From contig NZ_JOIX01000010.1 in the NCBI RefSeq assembly GCF_000720175.1, positions 84,122-148,121 of the forward strand: a DNA stretch of 64,000 bases, read 5' to 3'. Source of the stretch: Streptomyces sp. NRRL S-337. GTDB lineage: Bacteria > Actinomycetota > Actinomycetes > Streptomycetales > Streptomycetaceae. A program made the translations under genes and the position numbers. The notes under the pieces were generated by a model, which saw nothing but the letters and a program-made list of their open reading frames with translations, did not search any database and was not told the origin of the DNA. Below, piece after piece: positions 33,849 through 42,415 of this stretch. Position 1 is the first letter of the stretch; each line of letters starts with the position of its first letter.

Positions 33849-34454
33849 GTGACGGAGAAGAAGCCGGACGGGGCGGACGCCGGCGACGCGGAGCGGCCGG
33901 AGCTGCCGGCCACCGGCTGGGCGGTGCTCGGACTGCTCTCCTTCGGCGAGGAGCTGTCCGGCTACGACCTGAAGAAGTGGTCGGACCGGTCGCTGCGCTT
34001 CTTCTACTGGAGCCCGTCCTTCAGCCAGATCTACGGCGAGCTCAAGCGCCTGGAGAAGGCCGGCTACGTCAGCTCGCGGACGGTCGCCCAGGAGACCGGC
34101 CACCGCGACAAGCGGGTCTATGTGATCACCGACGAGGGGATGACGGCGGTCCGCCGGTGGGCCCGCGAGGCACCGGTGGAACCCCCGGTCCTCAAACACG
34201 GCGTGATGCTGCGGCTGTGGCTCGGGCATCTGCTGGAGGACGACCGGATGCGGGAAGTCCTCGGCCGGCACCGGGAGTTCGCCGAGACGATGCGGCAACG
34301 CGCCGAGGCCGACGCGGCGGCCGCCCGCGACGCGGAGGCCCGGTCGGGCCCGGCGCTGGTGCTGAAGTGGTCCGAGCGGTTCTACGCCGCCGAGCGCGAC
34401 CTCGCCGATGCGATGCTGGCCGACCTGGAGGAACACGGCCGTGGACGCCCGTAG
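33849..34454 (+). CDS. PadR-family transcriptional regulator
   Basis: A 201-residue regulator. The N-terminal winged helix runs ~20-100 (WAVLGLLSFGEELSGYDLKKWSD...SFSQIYGELKRLEKAGYVSSR, then the wing RDKRVYVITDEG). The C-terminal ~90 residues form the helical dimerisation domain of the long PadR subfamily (LWLGHLLEDDRMREVLGRHREFAETMRQRAEADAAAA). It probably represses itself and the divergent FUSC transporter gene and releases on binding an aromatic ligand; the ligand is not known. Confidence 0.87.
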   Translation: MTEKKPDGADAGDAERPELPATGWAVLGLLSFGEELSGYDLKKWSDRSLRFFYWSPSFSQIYGELKRLEKAGYVSSRTVAQETGHRDKRVYVITDEGMTAVRRWAREAPVEPPVLKHGVMLRLWLGHLLEDDRMREVLGRHREFAETMRQRAEADAAAARDAEARSGPALVLKWSERFYAAERDLADAMLADLEEHGRGRP

Positions 34455-34553
34455 GAGTCCCGGCGCGAAGGCGGGTCGAACGGCTCCGGCATGATCACCG
34501 AACGGCTCTGCGCGACCGGCGTGCTAGGGTGCCAGGGTTGCAGTTCGGTACCC

Positions 34554-34612
34554 ATGATCATGATCATGATGTGCGCCTGACGGGAATGGTCCGCAGGCGC
34601 ACTTGCTGTTTT
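34554..34612 (+). promoter_or_regulatory. Leader mini-ORF plus hairpin upstream of the DEAD-box helicase
   Basis: An 8-codon open frame (Met-Ile-Met-Ile-Met-Met-Cys-Ala-stop, 34554-34580) starts in the repeated ATGATC run. Its last codons and stop lie in the 5' arm of a perfect 9-bp stem: GTGCGCCTG (34571-34579) pairs with CAGGCGCAC (34594-34602) across a 14-base loop, followed by TTGCTGTTTT (34603-34612). A TAGGGT box at 34525-34530 could be the promoter -10. A ribosome on the mini-ORF would cover the hairpin's 5' arm. This resembles a translation-controlled attenuator, or a cold-inducible 5' UTR. The regulatory role is inferred. Confidence 0.5.
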
Positions 34613-34693
34613 CCGGCCGGTTCACGCCTTTCCGGATGGGGGCTCGTCGGGCCCCGGCCCCGTACTGTCCCAGGCCCCTGGAAAGGAACCCCA

Positions 34694-36190
34694 TTGGCTC
34701 GCTCCGCACGCCCGCAGCGCACCGGTACGCCCCGGCCCGCCGGATCCGGTAACCCCCGGCGCAGGAACTCCCCGGGAAAGCCCGCGGGCACGTCCGGCGG
34801 GAAGGCGGCGGGTGGGAAGGCCACGGCCCGCAAGGCCGCCCCGCCGCAGGAATTCACCGTGCCGGAGCCGGTGGTCCCCGCGCTGCCCGCCGTCGCGTCG
34901 TTCGCGGAGCTCGACCTGCCGGCGGCCCTGCAGAAGACGCTCACCGCACAGGGCGTGACCGAGCCGTTCCCCATCCAGGCCGCGACCCTGCCCAACTCGC
35001 TCGCCGGCCGCGACCTCCTCGGCCGCGGCCGCACCGGTTCCGGCAAGACGCTCGCATTCGGGCTGTCGCTGCTGGCCCGCACCGCCGGGCTGCGGGCCGC
35101 CCCGCGCGCACCGCTCGCCCTGGTCCTGGTGCCCACACGCGAACTCGCCCAGCAGGTCACCGACGCGCTGCTGCCGTACGCCACCTCCGTCCAGCTGCGC
35201 ATCGCGACCGTGGTGGGCGGTATGTCGATCACCAAGCAGGCCGGCGCGCTGCGCCGCGGCGCGGAGGTGCTGGTCGCCACCCCCGGGCGGCTCAAGGACC
35301 TCATCGAGCGCGGCGACTGTGAGCTCGGGCAGGTGCGCCTGACCGTGCTCGACGAGGCCGACCAGATGGCCGACATGGGCTTCCTGCCGCAGGTCACCGC
35401 GCTCCTCGCGCAGGTAGAGCAGGGCGGGCAGCGGATGCTGTTCTCGGCCACCCTGGACCGGAACGTGGACCGGCTCGTCCGGCAGTTCCTGACCGACCCG
35501 GTGGTGCACTCCGTCGACCCGTCGGCGGGCGCCGTCGCCACGATGGAACACCATGTGCTGCACCTCGCGGACGAGACCGACAAGAAGGCCGTCGCGCTGC
35601 GGATCGCGGCCCGCGACGGCCGGGTGATCCTCTTCGTGGACACCAAACGCGCCGCCGACCGCTTCGCCAAGCGCCTGCTGGCCAGCGGGGTGCGCGCGGC
35701 GGCGCTGCACGGCGGCCGCACCCAGCCGCAGCGCAACCGCACCCTGGACCAGTTCAAGAACGGCCAGGTCACCGCGCTGGTGGCGACCAACGTCGCGGCC
35801 CGCGGCATCCACGTCGACGCGCTCGACCTGGTCGTCAACGTCGATCCGCCGGCCGACCACAAGGACTATCTGCACCGCGGCGGCCGCACCGCCCGGGCCG
35901 GGGAGTCCGGCCGGGTGGTCACGCTGGTGCTGCCCGACCAGAAGCGCGAGATGACCCGGCTGATGCGGGACGCCGGGATCACCCCGGCCACCACCCGCCT
36001 CAAGTCCAGCGACGAGGAACTGGTCCGCCTCACGGGCGCCCGCGAGCCGTCCGGCGTCGCGGTCACCATCGAGGTTCCGGCCCAGGCCACGGCCGCGAAG
36101 GCGCCGGCCGCGCGCACCCCCCGGTCCCGCGCGGGCCGCCCGCCGCGCCGTGGCCGTGGCCGCGGCGGCCGCCGCCCGGTCGCGCAGTAG
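34694..36190 (+). CDS. DEAD-box ATP-dependent RNA helicase (RhlE/CsdA-like)
   Basis: A 498-residue RNA helicase. A basic, low-complexity N-terminus (~55 residues) precedes the core: Q motif (FPIQAATLPNSLAGRD), motif I GRTGSGKT, Ia VPTRELAQQ, II VLDEADQM, III SAT (MLFSATLD), IV/V (LVATNVAARGIHVDALDLVVN) and VI HRGGRTARAG. The tail is Arg/Gly-rich (GRPPRRGRGRGGRR), typical for RNA contacts. The TTG at 34694 is chosen because AAGGA lies about six bases upstream. The gene is preceded by an unusual leader with a mini-ORF and hairpin and followed by a strong terminator. Likely role: RNA structure remodelling in ribosome assembly or cold adaptation. Confidence 0.92.
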   Translation: MARSARPQRTGTPRPAGSGNPRRRNSPGKPAGTSGGKAAGGKATARKAAPPQEFTVPEPVVPALPAVASFAELDLPAALQKTLTAQGVTEPFPIQAATLPNSLAGRDLLGRGRTGSGKTLAFGLSLLARTAGLRAAPRAPLALVLVPTRELAQQVTDALLPYATSVQLRIATVVGGMSITKQAGALRRGAEVLVATPGRLKDLIERGDCELGQVRLTVLDEADQMADMGFLPQVTALLAQVEQGGQRMLFSATLDRNVDRLVRQFLTDPVVHSVDPSAGAVATMEHHVLHLADETDKKAVALRIAARDGRVILFVDTKRAADRFAKRLLASGVRAAALHGGRTQPQRNRTLDQFKNGQVTALVATNVAARGIHVDALDLVVNVDPPADHKDYLHRGGRTARAGESGRVVTLVLPDQKREMTRLMRDAGITPATTRLKSSDEELVRLTGAREPSGVAVTIEVPAQATAAKAPAARTPRSRAGRPPRRGRGRGGRRPVAQ

Positions 36191-36235
36191 CCGCGGCACG
36201 GTACGGCCGCACCGCCGGGCCACCTCGAAGCATCA

Positions 36236-36268
36236 CGGCCGTACGGGACGTCATTTCCCGTACGGCCG
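36236..36268. terminator. Bidirectional terminator after the helicase gene
   Basis: A perfect 13-bp stem (CGGCCGTACGGGA at 36236-36248 with TCCCGTACGGCCG at 36256-36268) has a 7-base loop CGTCATT. It stands between the convergent helicase and UdgB genes. A 9-bp GGGGCGTCA tandem repeat follows at about 36283-36310 and contains the UdgB stop codon. Confidence 0.85.
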
Positions 36269-36304
36269 CGGGCAGTTGGGCGGGCGTCAGGGGCGTCAGG
36301 GGCG

Positions 36305-37105
36305 TCAGGGGCGCCGGGGCGAGGAGCTGGGCAGTCCGGCCAGTTCGGCGGCGCGGCTGAGCAGGTCGACGAGCATGTCGAAGGTGAGCTTGCCGGTGAA
36401 GGTGTTGCGCTGGCTGGGGTGGTAGCTCCCCAGGACCTGGAGCGCGGGGCGCCGGCCGGTGGCGGGCAGGGTCAGCTCGGCGCCGTGGCCGAACGCCGGG
36501 CGCGGGCGGGGGATCGGCCAGCCCGCCTCGCCGAGCACGGGCAGCAGTGCCTGCCAGCCGAAGGCCCCGAGCGCCACGACCGCCCGCAACGTCGGGGCGA
36601 GCAGCTCCAGTTCGGCGGCCAGCCAGGGCCGGCAGGTCGCCCGCTCGGCCGGGGTCGGCTTGTTCTCCGGCGGGGCGCAGTGCACCGGCGCGGTCACCCG
36701 CACCCCGTACAGCTCCAGGCCGTCGTCCCGGTGTGTGGCGGTGGGCTTGGAGGCGAGGCCCACCGCGTGGAGCGCGGCGAACAGGAAGTCCCCCGAGGCG
36801 TCCCCGGTGAACATCCGGCCGGTGCGGTTGCCGCCGTGCGCGGCCGGCGCCAGGCCGACGACCGCCAGCGCGGCGTCCTCGGGCCCGAAGCCGGGCACCG
36901 GCCGCCCCCAGTACTCCCAGTCCCGGAACGCCGCACGGGGGTTGGCGGCGACCTGCTCGCGCCAGGCCACCAGCCGGGGGCAGGCCCGGCAGCGGGTGAT
37001 CCGGCCGTCCAGTTCGGCAAGTCCGCGGCATCGCGCCGCCTGCTGGGCGGGGAAGTTCACCTCGCCGGTGTCCGGCGGCGGCCCGTCGGGTCCCGTCTCG
37101 TCCAT
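36305..37105 (-). CDS. udgB: Uracil-DNA glycosylase family 5 (UdgB)
   Basis: A 266-residue uracil-DNA glycosylase of the Fe-S-containing type. Motif A GLAPAAHGGNRTGRMFTGD is that of family 5, which lacks the usual catalytic Asp and can also act on hypoxanthine. Cys residues at CRACPRL, VHCAPPENKPT and ATCRPW fit a [4Fe-4S] site; VLGSYHPSQRNTFTG is the C-terminal motif. ATG 37105 is preceded directly by TAGCGT-N6, so a leaderless transcript is likely; the GGAGGG next to the ATG is too close for a normal ribosome site. Housekeeping base-excision repair of deaminated cytosine. Confidence 0.88.
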   Translation of the reverse strand: MDETGPDGPPPDTGEVNFPAQQAARCRGLAELDGRITRCRACPRLVAWREQVAANPRAAFRDWEYWGRPVPGFGPEDAALAVVGLAPAAHGGNRTGRMFTGDASGDFLFAALHAVGLASKPTATHRDDGLELYGVRVTAPVHCAPPENKPTPAERATCRPWLAAELELLAPTLRAVVALGAFGWQALLPVLGEAGWPIPRPRPAFGHGAELTLPATGRRPALQVLGSYHPSQRNTFTGKLTFDMLVDLLSRAAELAGLPSSSPRRP

Positions 37106-37111
37106 CCCTCC

Positions 37112-37117
37112 ACGCTA
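37112..37117 (-). promoter_or_regulatory. Candidate -10 box for leaderless udgB transcript
   Basis: On the minus strand TAGCGT lies six bases before the UdgB ATG at 37105, the geometry of a leaderless promoter. A TGACGG lies further upstream and may be part of a -35. Confidence 0.45.
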
Positions 37118-37126
37118 GAGGACCCG

Positions 37127-37834
37127 TCACCCGTTCCGCGGCGCCCCGGTGGCCCGTGCGGTGAGGTGCGCGGGCGGGGTGAGGCCGGCGGGCAGCAGCG
37201 GGTCGGCCTCCGGCGGGCCCCAGGTGGTGTGCAGCGGCAGCACCCCCGCCCACAGGCCGAGCGCGGCGTCGGGCCCGTCACCGTCGTCCGGCGGCCCGGT
37301 ACGGACCTTCACCGACGCCTCGTCGAGGGAGAGCGCCAGCAGCGCGGTCGCGGCGAGCTCCTTGCGGTTCGGGCGGCGGGCGTAGTCCCACTGGCCCGGC
37401 GCGGCCTGCTCGGTCAGGCAGCGCAGCCCGGCCAGCTTCTCCTCGGGGTCGGTGACCGGGCGCGGGGTGCCGAACACCATTGCGCTGCGGTAGTTGACGC
37501 CGTGTTCGAAGACGGAACGGGCCAGCACCAGGCCGTCGACATGGGTGACGGTGACGCAGACCTCGGCCGTGGGGGAGGCGATCAGGCTGCGGCTGGCGAC
37601 CGAGCCGTGGAGGTAGAGCGTGCTGCCGTCCGTGCCGTAGACCGTGGGGACGACCAGCGGCGTGCCGCCCACCAGCACGCCGAGGTGGCAGAGGAAGCCC
37701 CCGGCCAGGACGGCGTCGAGCGCCGCGCGGTCGGTGCGGCCCTGCTCGCGCAGCCGGCGGTGGCGGGTGCGCGCGGTCTGCGACAGACCGCGGGCGAGCC
37801 GGCCCGCCATGGGGGCATCGTCTTCTGATTCCAT
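37127..37834 (-). CDS. Pyridoxamine 5'-phosphate oxidase-like FMN-binding protein
   Basis: A 235-residue protein of the split-barrel flavin-binding superfamily (NimA/PNPOx-like). The core is GFLCHLGVLVGGTPLVVPTVYGTDGSTLYLHGSVASRSL, then VCVTVTHVDGLVLARSVFEHGVNYRSAMVFG and the helical EEKLAGLRCLTEQAAPGQWDYARRPNRKEL. The usual reading is an FMN- or F420-dependent reductase/oxidase; the substrate is unknown. The ATG at 37834 has TAGACA eight bases upstream, so it too may be leaderless. It lies next to the biosynthetic cluster's minus arm but probably is not part of it. Confidence 0.8.
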   Translation of the reverse strand: MESEDDAPMAGRLARGLSQTARTRHRRLREQGRTDRAALDAVLAGGFLCHLGVLVGGTPLVVPTVYGTDGSTLYLHGSVASRSLIASPTAEVCVTVTHVDGLVLARSVFEHGVNYRSAMVFGTPRPVTDPEEKLAGLRCLTEQAAPGQWDYARRPNRKELAATALLALSLDEASVKVRTGPPDDGDGPDAALGLWAGVLPLHTTWGPPEADPLLPAGLTPPAHLTARATGAPRNG

Positions 37835-37911
37835 GGCCTCTTGTCTACAGGGTAGCGGAATTCGTTGTCCAGATCTTTTGGAGCGACGGATTCGGTAGGT
37901 CTTTCGGTCAT

Positions 37912-39153
37912 TCACCAGCGGGTCGCCAGCTCCACCGTGACGGACTCCAGCGCCGCGGCCGCCGCCTCGTTCACCTCGGTGGTGGTGTCGGCCCGCAGCA
38001 TGATCCGGCCGATCCGGCCGAGGTTGTCGTGCGGGCCGCCGACCTCGTCGCCGGGCAGCTTCGACAGGGCGGTGGCGACGATGTGCCCGCCCCGGGGGAG
38101 GGCACTGACCCAGCGCAGCGTGCCGGCCTCCGGCGCGGTGAGGAAACGGATCGCGGCGGCCGCCGCCCGGCGCGGCGTCACGTCGGGGCGTTCGCCCAGC
38201 GCGGCCTGGAGGCAGGCGCGGGCCATGTCGATGCCGAGCGCTTCCTCGACCAGCCGCATGATGTGGTCGCCCGGGGGCCGGGCGCCCACTTCGAGGACGT
38301 ACGGGTGGCCCCGGGGGTCGATCTTCACCTCGGTGTGCGCGACGCCGTGGCGCAGGCCCAGCGCCGCGCATGCCGCGGTGGCCGCCGCGAGGACGTCCGC
38401 CCGGACGTCGTGGGGGAGTTCGGCCGGCACCGTGTGGCCCAGTTCGGCGCGGCGGGTGCCGTCGGTGGTGAACTTCTCGGTGACCGCGAGGTGATGGAGC
38501 TCGCCATCGGTCAGGATCGTCTCGACGCTGAACTCCTCGCCGGGCACGTACTCCTGCGCCAGCAGCGTGCGGGCCAGGGCGATGCCGTGCGAGGGCTTGT
38601 GCGTCTCGGAGCCGGCGAGGCGGGCGGCGGCCGGGAGTCCGGCGGCCGACCGGACGACGGACACCCCGATCGAGGCGGCGTTCTCGGCCGGTTTGACGAC
38701 GAGCGGGAAGGTCAGCCCGGCGTCCGCGATCCGGCGGGCCAGGGCCGCGGCGTCCGGCGCCGCCACCGTGCGCGGCGCGGGTACGCCGCGGGCCGCGAAC
38801 GCCTCGGCCATCAGGTGCTTGTTCCGCCCGGCGTCGGCGAGTTCGGGCCGGTGGCCGGGCAGGCCCAGGTCCGCGGCGAGCCGGGTGGCCAGCGGGGTCA
38901 GGAACTCCCAGCAGGGGACGACGGCGGCCACGCCGTGGGCGCGGCAGAAGGCGGCCAGTTCGGCGCGGGCGGCCGCGGGGTCACCGAAGTCGGTGAAGAC
39001 CGGCGCGGCGATCCGCGCCTTCAGTTCGGGGCGGTAGCGCGCGTACACGTCCTCGTGGGTGGCGGCGTAGACCGCGAGGCCCAGGCCGGCGGCCGCGGTC
39101 AGCAGGTCCTCGCCCGCGGCGACGTCGGGCTCGATCAGCAGGACATTCTTCAC
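37912..39153 (-). CDS. ATP-grasp ligase (amino acid/peptide ligase type)
   Basis: A 413-residue ATP-grasp enzyme. N-terminal pre-ATP-grasp domain (VLLIEPDVAAGEDLLTAAAGL...VVPCWEFLTPLATRLAADLGLPG), central ATP-binding domain with GLTFPLVVKPAENAASIGVSVV and LAQEYVPGEEFSVETI, and C-terminal HTEVKIDPRGHPYVLEVGARPPGD, which provides the metal-binding Glu and Asn-equivalent. Such enzymes activate a carboxylate as acyl phosphate and join it to an amine, as in dapdiamide and bacilysin synthesis. GTG 39153 follows GGAAGGA by eight bases. It is last in a minus-strand operon with an exporter and an adenylation protein. Confidence 0.87.
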   Translation of the reverse strand: MKNVLLIEPDVAAGEDLLTAAAGLGLAVYAATHEDVYARYRPELKARIAAPVFTDFGDPAAARAELAAFCRAHGVAAVVPCWEFLTPLATRLAADLGLPGHRPELADAGRNKHLMAEAFAARGVPAPRTVAAPDAAALARRIADAGLTFPLVVKPAENAASIGVSVVRSAAGLPAAARLAGSETHKPSHGIALARTLLAQEYVPGEEFSVETILTDGELHHLAVTEKFTTDGTRRAELGHTVPAELPHDVRADVLAAATAACAALGLRHGVAHTEVKIDPRGHPYVLEVGARPPGDHIMRLVEEALGIDMARACLQAALGERPDVTPRRAAAAAIRFLTAPEAGTLRWVSALPRGGHIVATALSKLPGDEVGGPHDNLGRIGRIMLRADTTTEVNEAAAAALESVTVELATRW

Positions 39154-39199
39154 GGTGCGGTTCCTTCCGGTGCGCGGTGCGCGGGTCACGGTGCGCCGG

Positions 39200-40435
39200 T
39201 CAGCCGGTGGCGCGGCGGCGCAGCGCCGGTGCCAGGGACAGCTGGCCGGCCGCGGCGAGCAGGCACAGCGCGGCGCAGGTCAGCCAGAGGACGGGGGAGC
39301 CGAGGGTGAGCAGCCGGGTGCCGGCGACGGGGGCGATCAGGAAGCCGGTGCCCCAGGCCATGCCGATCACGCCGTTGTAGCGGCCGCGCAGCGGGGCAGG
39401 CGCCAGATCGGCGACGACCGCCGCGGTGACCGCGAAGACGAGGATCTCGCCGACCGTGGAGACCGTGACGGCCAGCGCGTATCCGGCGGTGGCAAAGGCG
39501 GCGGCCGCCACCGCGTTGCCGCCTGCCGCCAGGGCGAACCCGGCGGCCAGTACCCGGCTCTTGTCGTGGGCGGCCAGCCGGTGGCCGATCAGCGGCTGCA
39601 GGGCGATCACGACGGCGCCGTTGACGCCCATCACCAGGCCGTACGCGCCGCTGGACAGGCCGGTGCCGCGCATCGCCAGCGGCAGGGTGGCGAACGCCTG
39701 CTGGAAGACGACCGCGTAGACCACGATGATCCCGGCGAAGGCGAGCATGGTGCGGTCGGCGAGGACGGTGCGGTAGCTGCCGGCGGTGCGGTCCCGGGCG
39801 GCCGGGCGGGTCTCCGGGACCGCCAGCCACACCAGCACCCCGAAGAACGTACAGGCGCCCGCGTCGATCCAGAAGATCAACTGGTAGCCGTGGGAGGCGA
39901 GACGGCCGCCCAGCACCATGGCGACCGAGAAGCCGAGGTTGATCGCCCAGAGCAGCAGTCCGAAGGCGCGGGTGCGGTCGGCGGCGGGCACCGCGTCGGC
40001 GACCAGGGCCTGGGCGGCGGGGCGGAAGAGGTCGATGGTGATGCCGAGCGTGAAGCACGCGGGGATCAGCACGGTCAGGCCGTGGGCGTGGCCGAGGGTG
40101 AGCAGGGTCGCGCCGTTCGCCAGCATCCCGCCGGTCAGCGCCACCCGGCGGCCGAACCGGTCGGCGAGGAAGCCGCCCAGCGGCTGGGAGACGACCGAGC
40201 CGATGCCGACCACCGCGAGGATCAGCCCGGTGTCGGCGAGCGGGATGCCGCGGACCCCGGTCAGATAGAGGCTGAGGAACGGATTGACCATCGACCCCAG
40301 GCGGTTGACCAGCGAGCCGCCCCACAACACCCAGAACGCGCCGGGCAGTCCGCCCGCCCGCACCCGGACGTAGCGGCGCAGCCGGCCGGGTGCGGGCGTA
40401 CCGGGCGCCGGTGCGGGGGCGTCGGTTCTGCTCAC
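39200..40435 (-). CDS. MFS transporter, probable product exporter
   Basis: A 411-residue major facilitator with about twelve hydrophobic helices. The motif-A loop is GGFLADRFGRRVALTGGML between helices 2 and 3, and the sixth-to-seventh loop is basic (ETRPAARDRTAG). It resembles drug/proton antiporters of the DHA1 group. GGAGG precedes the GTG at 40435; an upstream GTG at 40462 overlaps the adenylation gene's stop and is an alternative start. Lying inside the biosynthetic operon, it likely exports the product and gives self-resistance. Confidence 0.87.
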   Translation of the reverse strand: MSRTDAPAPAPGTPAPGRLRRYVRVRAGGLPGAFWVLWGGSLVNRLGSMVNPFLSLYLTGVRGIPLADTGLILAVVGIGSVVSQPLGGFLADRFGRRVALTGGMLANGATLLTLGHAHGLTVLIPACFTLGITIDLFRPAAQALVADAVPAADRTRAFGLLLWAINLGFSVAMVLGGRLASHGYQLIFWIDAGACTFFGVLVWLAVPETRPAARDRTAGSYRTVLADRTMLAFAGIIVVYAVVFQQAFATLPLAMRGTGLSSGAYGLVMGVNGAVVIALQPLIGHRLAAHDKSRVLAAGFALAAGGNAVAAAAFATAGYALAVTVSTVGEILVFAVTAAVVADLAPAPLRGRYNGVIGMAWGTGFLIAPVAGTRLLTLGSPVLWLTCAALCLLAAAGQLSLAPALRRRATG

Positions 40436-40458
40436 GGCTTCCTCCTGCGGGTGGTCGG

Positions 40459-42087
40459 TCACCGCGGGCCGCCGCCGGGCACGGCCGGTGCCGCGCCCCG
40501 GGCGGCGGCGTCCGCCAGGGCCGCGCGGTCGACCTTGCCGTTCGCCGTGACGGGCAGCGCGTCCAGCAGCTGGATCTGCTGCGGGACCATGTACGGCGGC
40601 AGGGTCTCGGCGCAGAACTCCCGCAGCGCGCCGGCGTCCGGCGGGGTCCGATCGGCGCGGGGGACCACGAAGGCGGTGAGTTCGAGGCCGCCGCCGGGGA
40701 GGGGCAGGGCCAGTGCGGTCGCGGCGACGGCGCCGGGGAATTCCGTCAACCGCCGCTCCACCTCGGCGAGTTCGACGCGGTTACCGTTGATCTGCACCTG
40801 GGAGTCGGTCCGGCCGCAGAAGTAGTACTCGCCGCTCTCGCCCCGTACGGCCAGGTCGCCGGTGCGCAGGACGGCCTGGCCGGACTGCGGGCACAGCGGG
40901 TCGGGGACCAGCGCGGCGCGGGTGGCCTCCGGGTCGTCCCAGTACCCGGAGAACAGCGCGGGACTGCGCAGATGGATCTCGCCGGGTACCCCCGGCCGGT
41001 CGACGACCGCCCCTGACGCGTCGACGAGCAGCATCTCCGCGCCGGGGTGGGCGACGCCGATGGAGAGTCGCTCCACGTCGTCCGGCAGCGGGCGCGGGAC
41101 GTCCTCGAAGGAGCAGGCCATCGACTCGGTGGCGCCGTAGCAGTTGATGAGGCGGGCCGCGGGCAGCAGTTCCTGGAGGCGGCGGAGTTCGGGCAGCGGG
41201 AATTCCTCACCGCAGAACAGGACCGAACGCAGCCGGTCGAGGGCGGCCAGCCGTTCCGGCTCGTACCGCAGCGACTGCCGCCAGATCGACGGGACGCCGT
41301 TGACCTGGGTGGCGCCGGTCTCCCGCAGCACCCGCAGCAGATGCCGGGGCCAGCGCACCAGGTGCGGCGGGACCGGGACGACGGCGGCGCCGCTGCCCAG
41401 CGCCAGGCCGATGTTGAGCAGCGAGAAGTCGAACTGCAGCGGTGAGGTGCTGGCGATGCGGTCCTCGGGCGTGGCGATCCGGTGCGCCAGCATGCCCCGG
41501 TAGAAGGCGAGCACCGCGCGGTGGCTCATCACCACGCCCTTGGGTCGCCCCGTGGTGCCGGAGGTGAAGACGATGTACGCGGGGTCGGTGACGCAGGGCA
41601 CCCGGCGGCGGGGCCGGTGGGGTGCGGGGGCGCGGTCGACGGTCAGTCCGTCCGGGCCGAACCGGGCGGTGCCGAGGGCCGGCGGGAGGTCGCGCCGGGT
41701 GCCGTCCGCGGCCTGGAGGTGGAGCGCGGGCCGGGCGGTGGCGAGGATCGACTCCAGCCGCCGGTGCGGGGTTTCGGGGCTCACCGGGACGAAGGCGAGG
41801 CCGGACCGCGAGCAGGCGAGGAGCGCCGCGACGGCCCGGGCGGTGGTGTCGGACTCCAGGACCACCCGCGAGCCGGTCTCGATGCCCAGCGCGCCGAGAC
41901 CGTCCGCGTACGCGTCCACCAGGGCGGCGAGTTCGGCGTAGGTGGTCACGGTGGTCGCTCCGGGCCGGCCGGACTCGATCAGGGCGGGGGCGTCGGGGGT
42001 GTGCCGGGCGGCGGCGAGCAGGAAGTCGTGGAGGAATTCCCCGGCCGGACCGGCGGAGGCGGAGGGCGGCTGACTCACGGTGCTCAC
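40459..42087 (-). CDS. Stand-alone adenylation (A-domain) enzyme
   Basis: A 542-residue acyl/aminoacyl-AMP ligase of the ANL family without carrier or condensation domains. Core motifs: A3 [17 protein letters not shown]4-region [16 protein letters not shown]5 NCYGATES, A7 [11 protein letters not shown]8 [20 protein letters not shown], and A10 [10 protein letters not shown] with the catalytic Lys. It should activate an amino acid and load a free carrier protein. The substrate cannot be read off reliably. GTG 42087 is chosen as start; a second in-frame GTG at 42078 is possible. Divergent from the condensation-protein gene across a 328-bp promoter region; first gene of the minus arm. Confidence 0.87.
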   Translation of the reverse strand: MSTVSQPPSASAGPAGEFLHDFLLAAARHTPDAPALIESGRPGATTVTTYAELAALVDAYADGLGALGIETGSRVVLESDTTARAVAALLACSRSGLAFVPVSPETPHRRLESILATARPALHLQAADGTRRDLPPALGTARFGPDGLTVDRAPAPHRPRRRVPCVTDPAYIVFTSGTTGRPKGVVMSHRAVLAFYRGMLAHRIATPEDRIASTSPLQFDFSLLNIGLALGSGAAVVPVPPHLVRWPRHLLRVLRETGATQVNGVPSIWRQSLRYEPERLAALDRLRSVLFCGEEFPLPELRRLQELLPAARLINCYGATESMACSFEDVPRPLPDDVERLSIGVAHPGAEMLLVDASGAVVDRPGVPGEIHLRSPALFSGYWDDPEATRAALVPDPLCPQSGQAVLRTGDLAVRGESGEYYFCGRTDSQVQINGNRVELAEVERRLTEFPGAVAATALALPLPGGGLELTAFVVPRADRTPPDAGALREFCAETLPPYMVPQQIQLLDALPVTANGKVDRAALADAAARGAAPAVPGGGPR

Positions 42088-42227
42088 GGTGCGGAAGACC
42101 CCTCGTGGTGTACGGGAACGGTGAATCCGGGGCGGCCGGAGCGGATATGACGGCCCGTCGACTGCGGACGGGTGTGCGCGGCGGCGCCCCGGGAAGCGCC
42201 CGGCCGGCGGCCGAAGCGCCCTCCAAG

Positions 42228-42244
42228 CTTCCGTAGAACGGAAG
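42228..42244. promoter_or_regulatory. Palindrome in the divergent promoter region of the cluster
   Basis: CTTCCGT-AGA-ACGGAAG is a perfect 7-bp inverted repeat with a 3-bp spacer in the middle of the 328-bp gap (42088-42415) between the two arms of the biosynthetic cluster. It is a good operator candidate for a regulator encoded elsewhere, since no pathway regulator gene is visible in the cluster. No gene is seen in the gap. Confidence 0.5.
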
Positions 42245-42415
42245 TTGGTTTTCGAAGAGTGGTGATCAGGCTCTCATGGGCACGGCGGGATTGCCGTGTG
42301 AGGTGGGTCACGTTTGGCGGCCTTCGCTGCCCGATCGACCTGGACAGACGTCAACAGCTTGTGGCAGCGTCAAGCCGTGCACGGAATTCACCTTTCGCAT
42401 GATGGAAGTGCAGCA

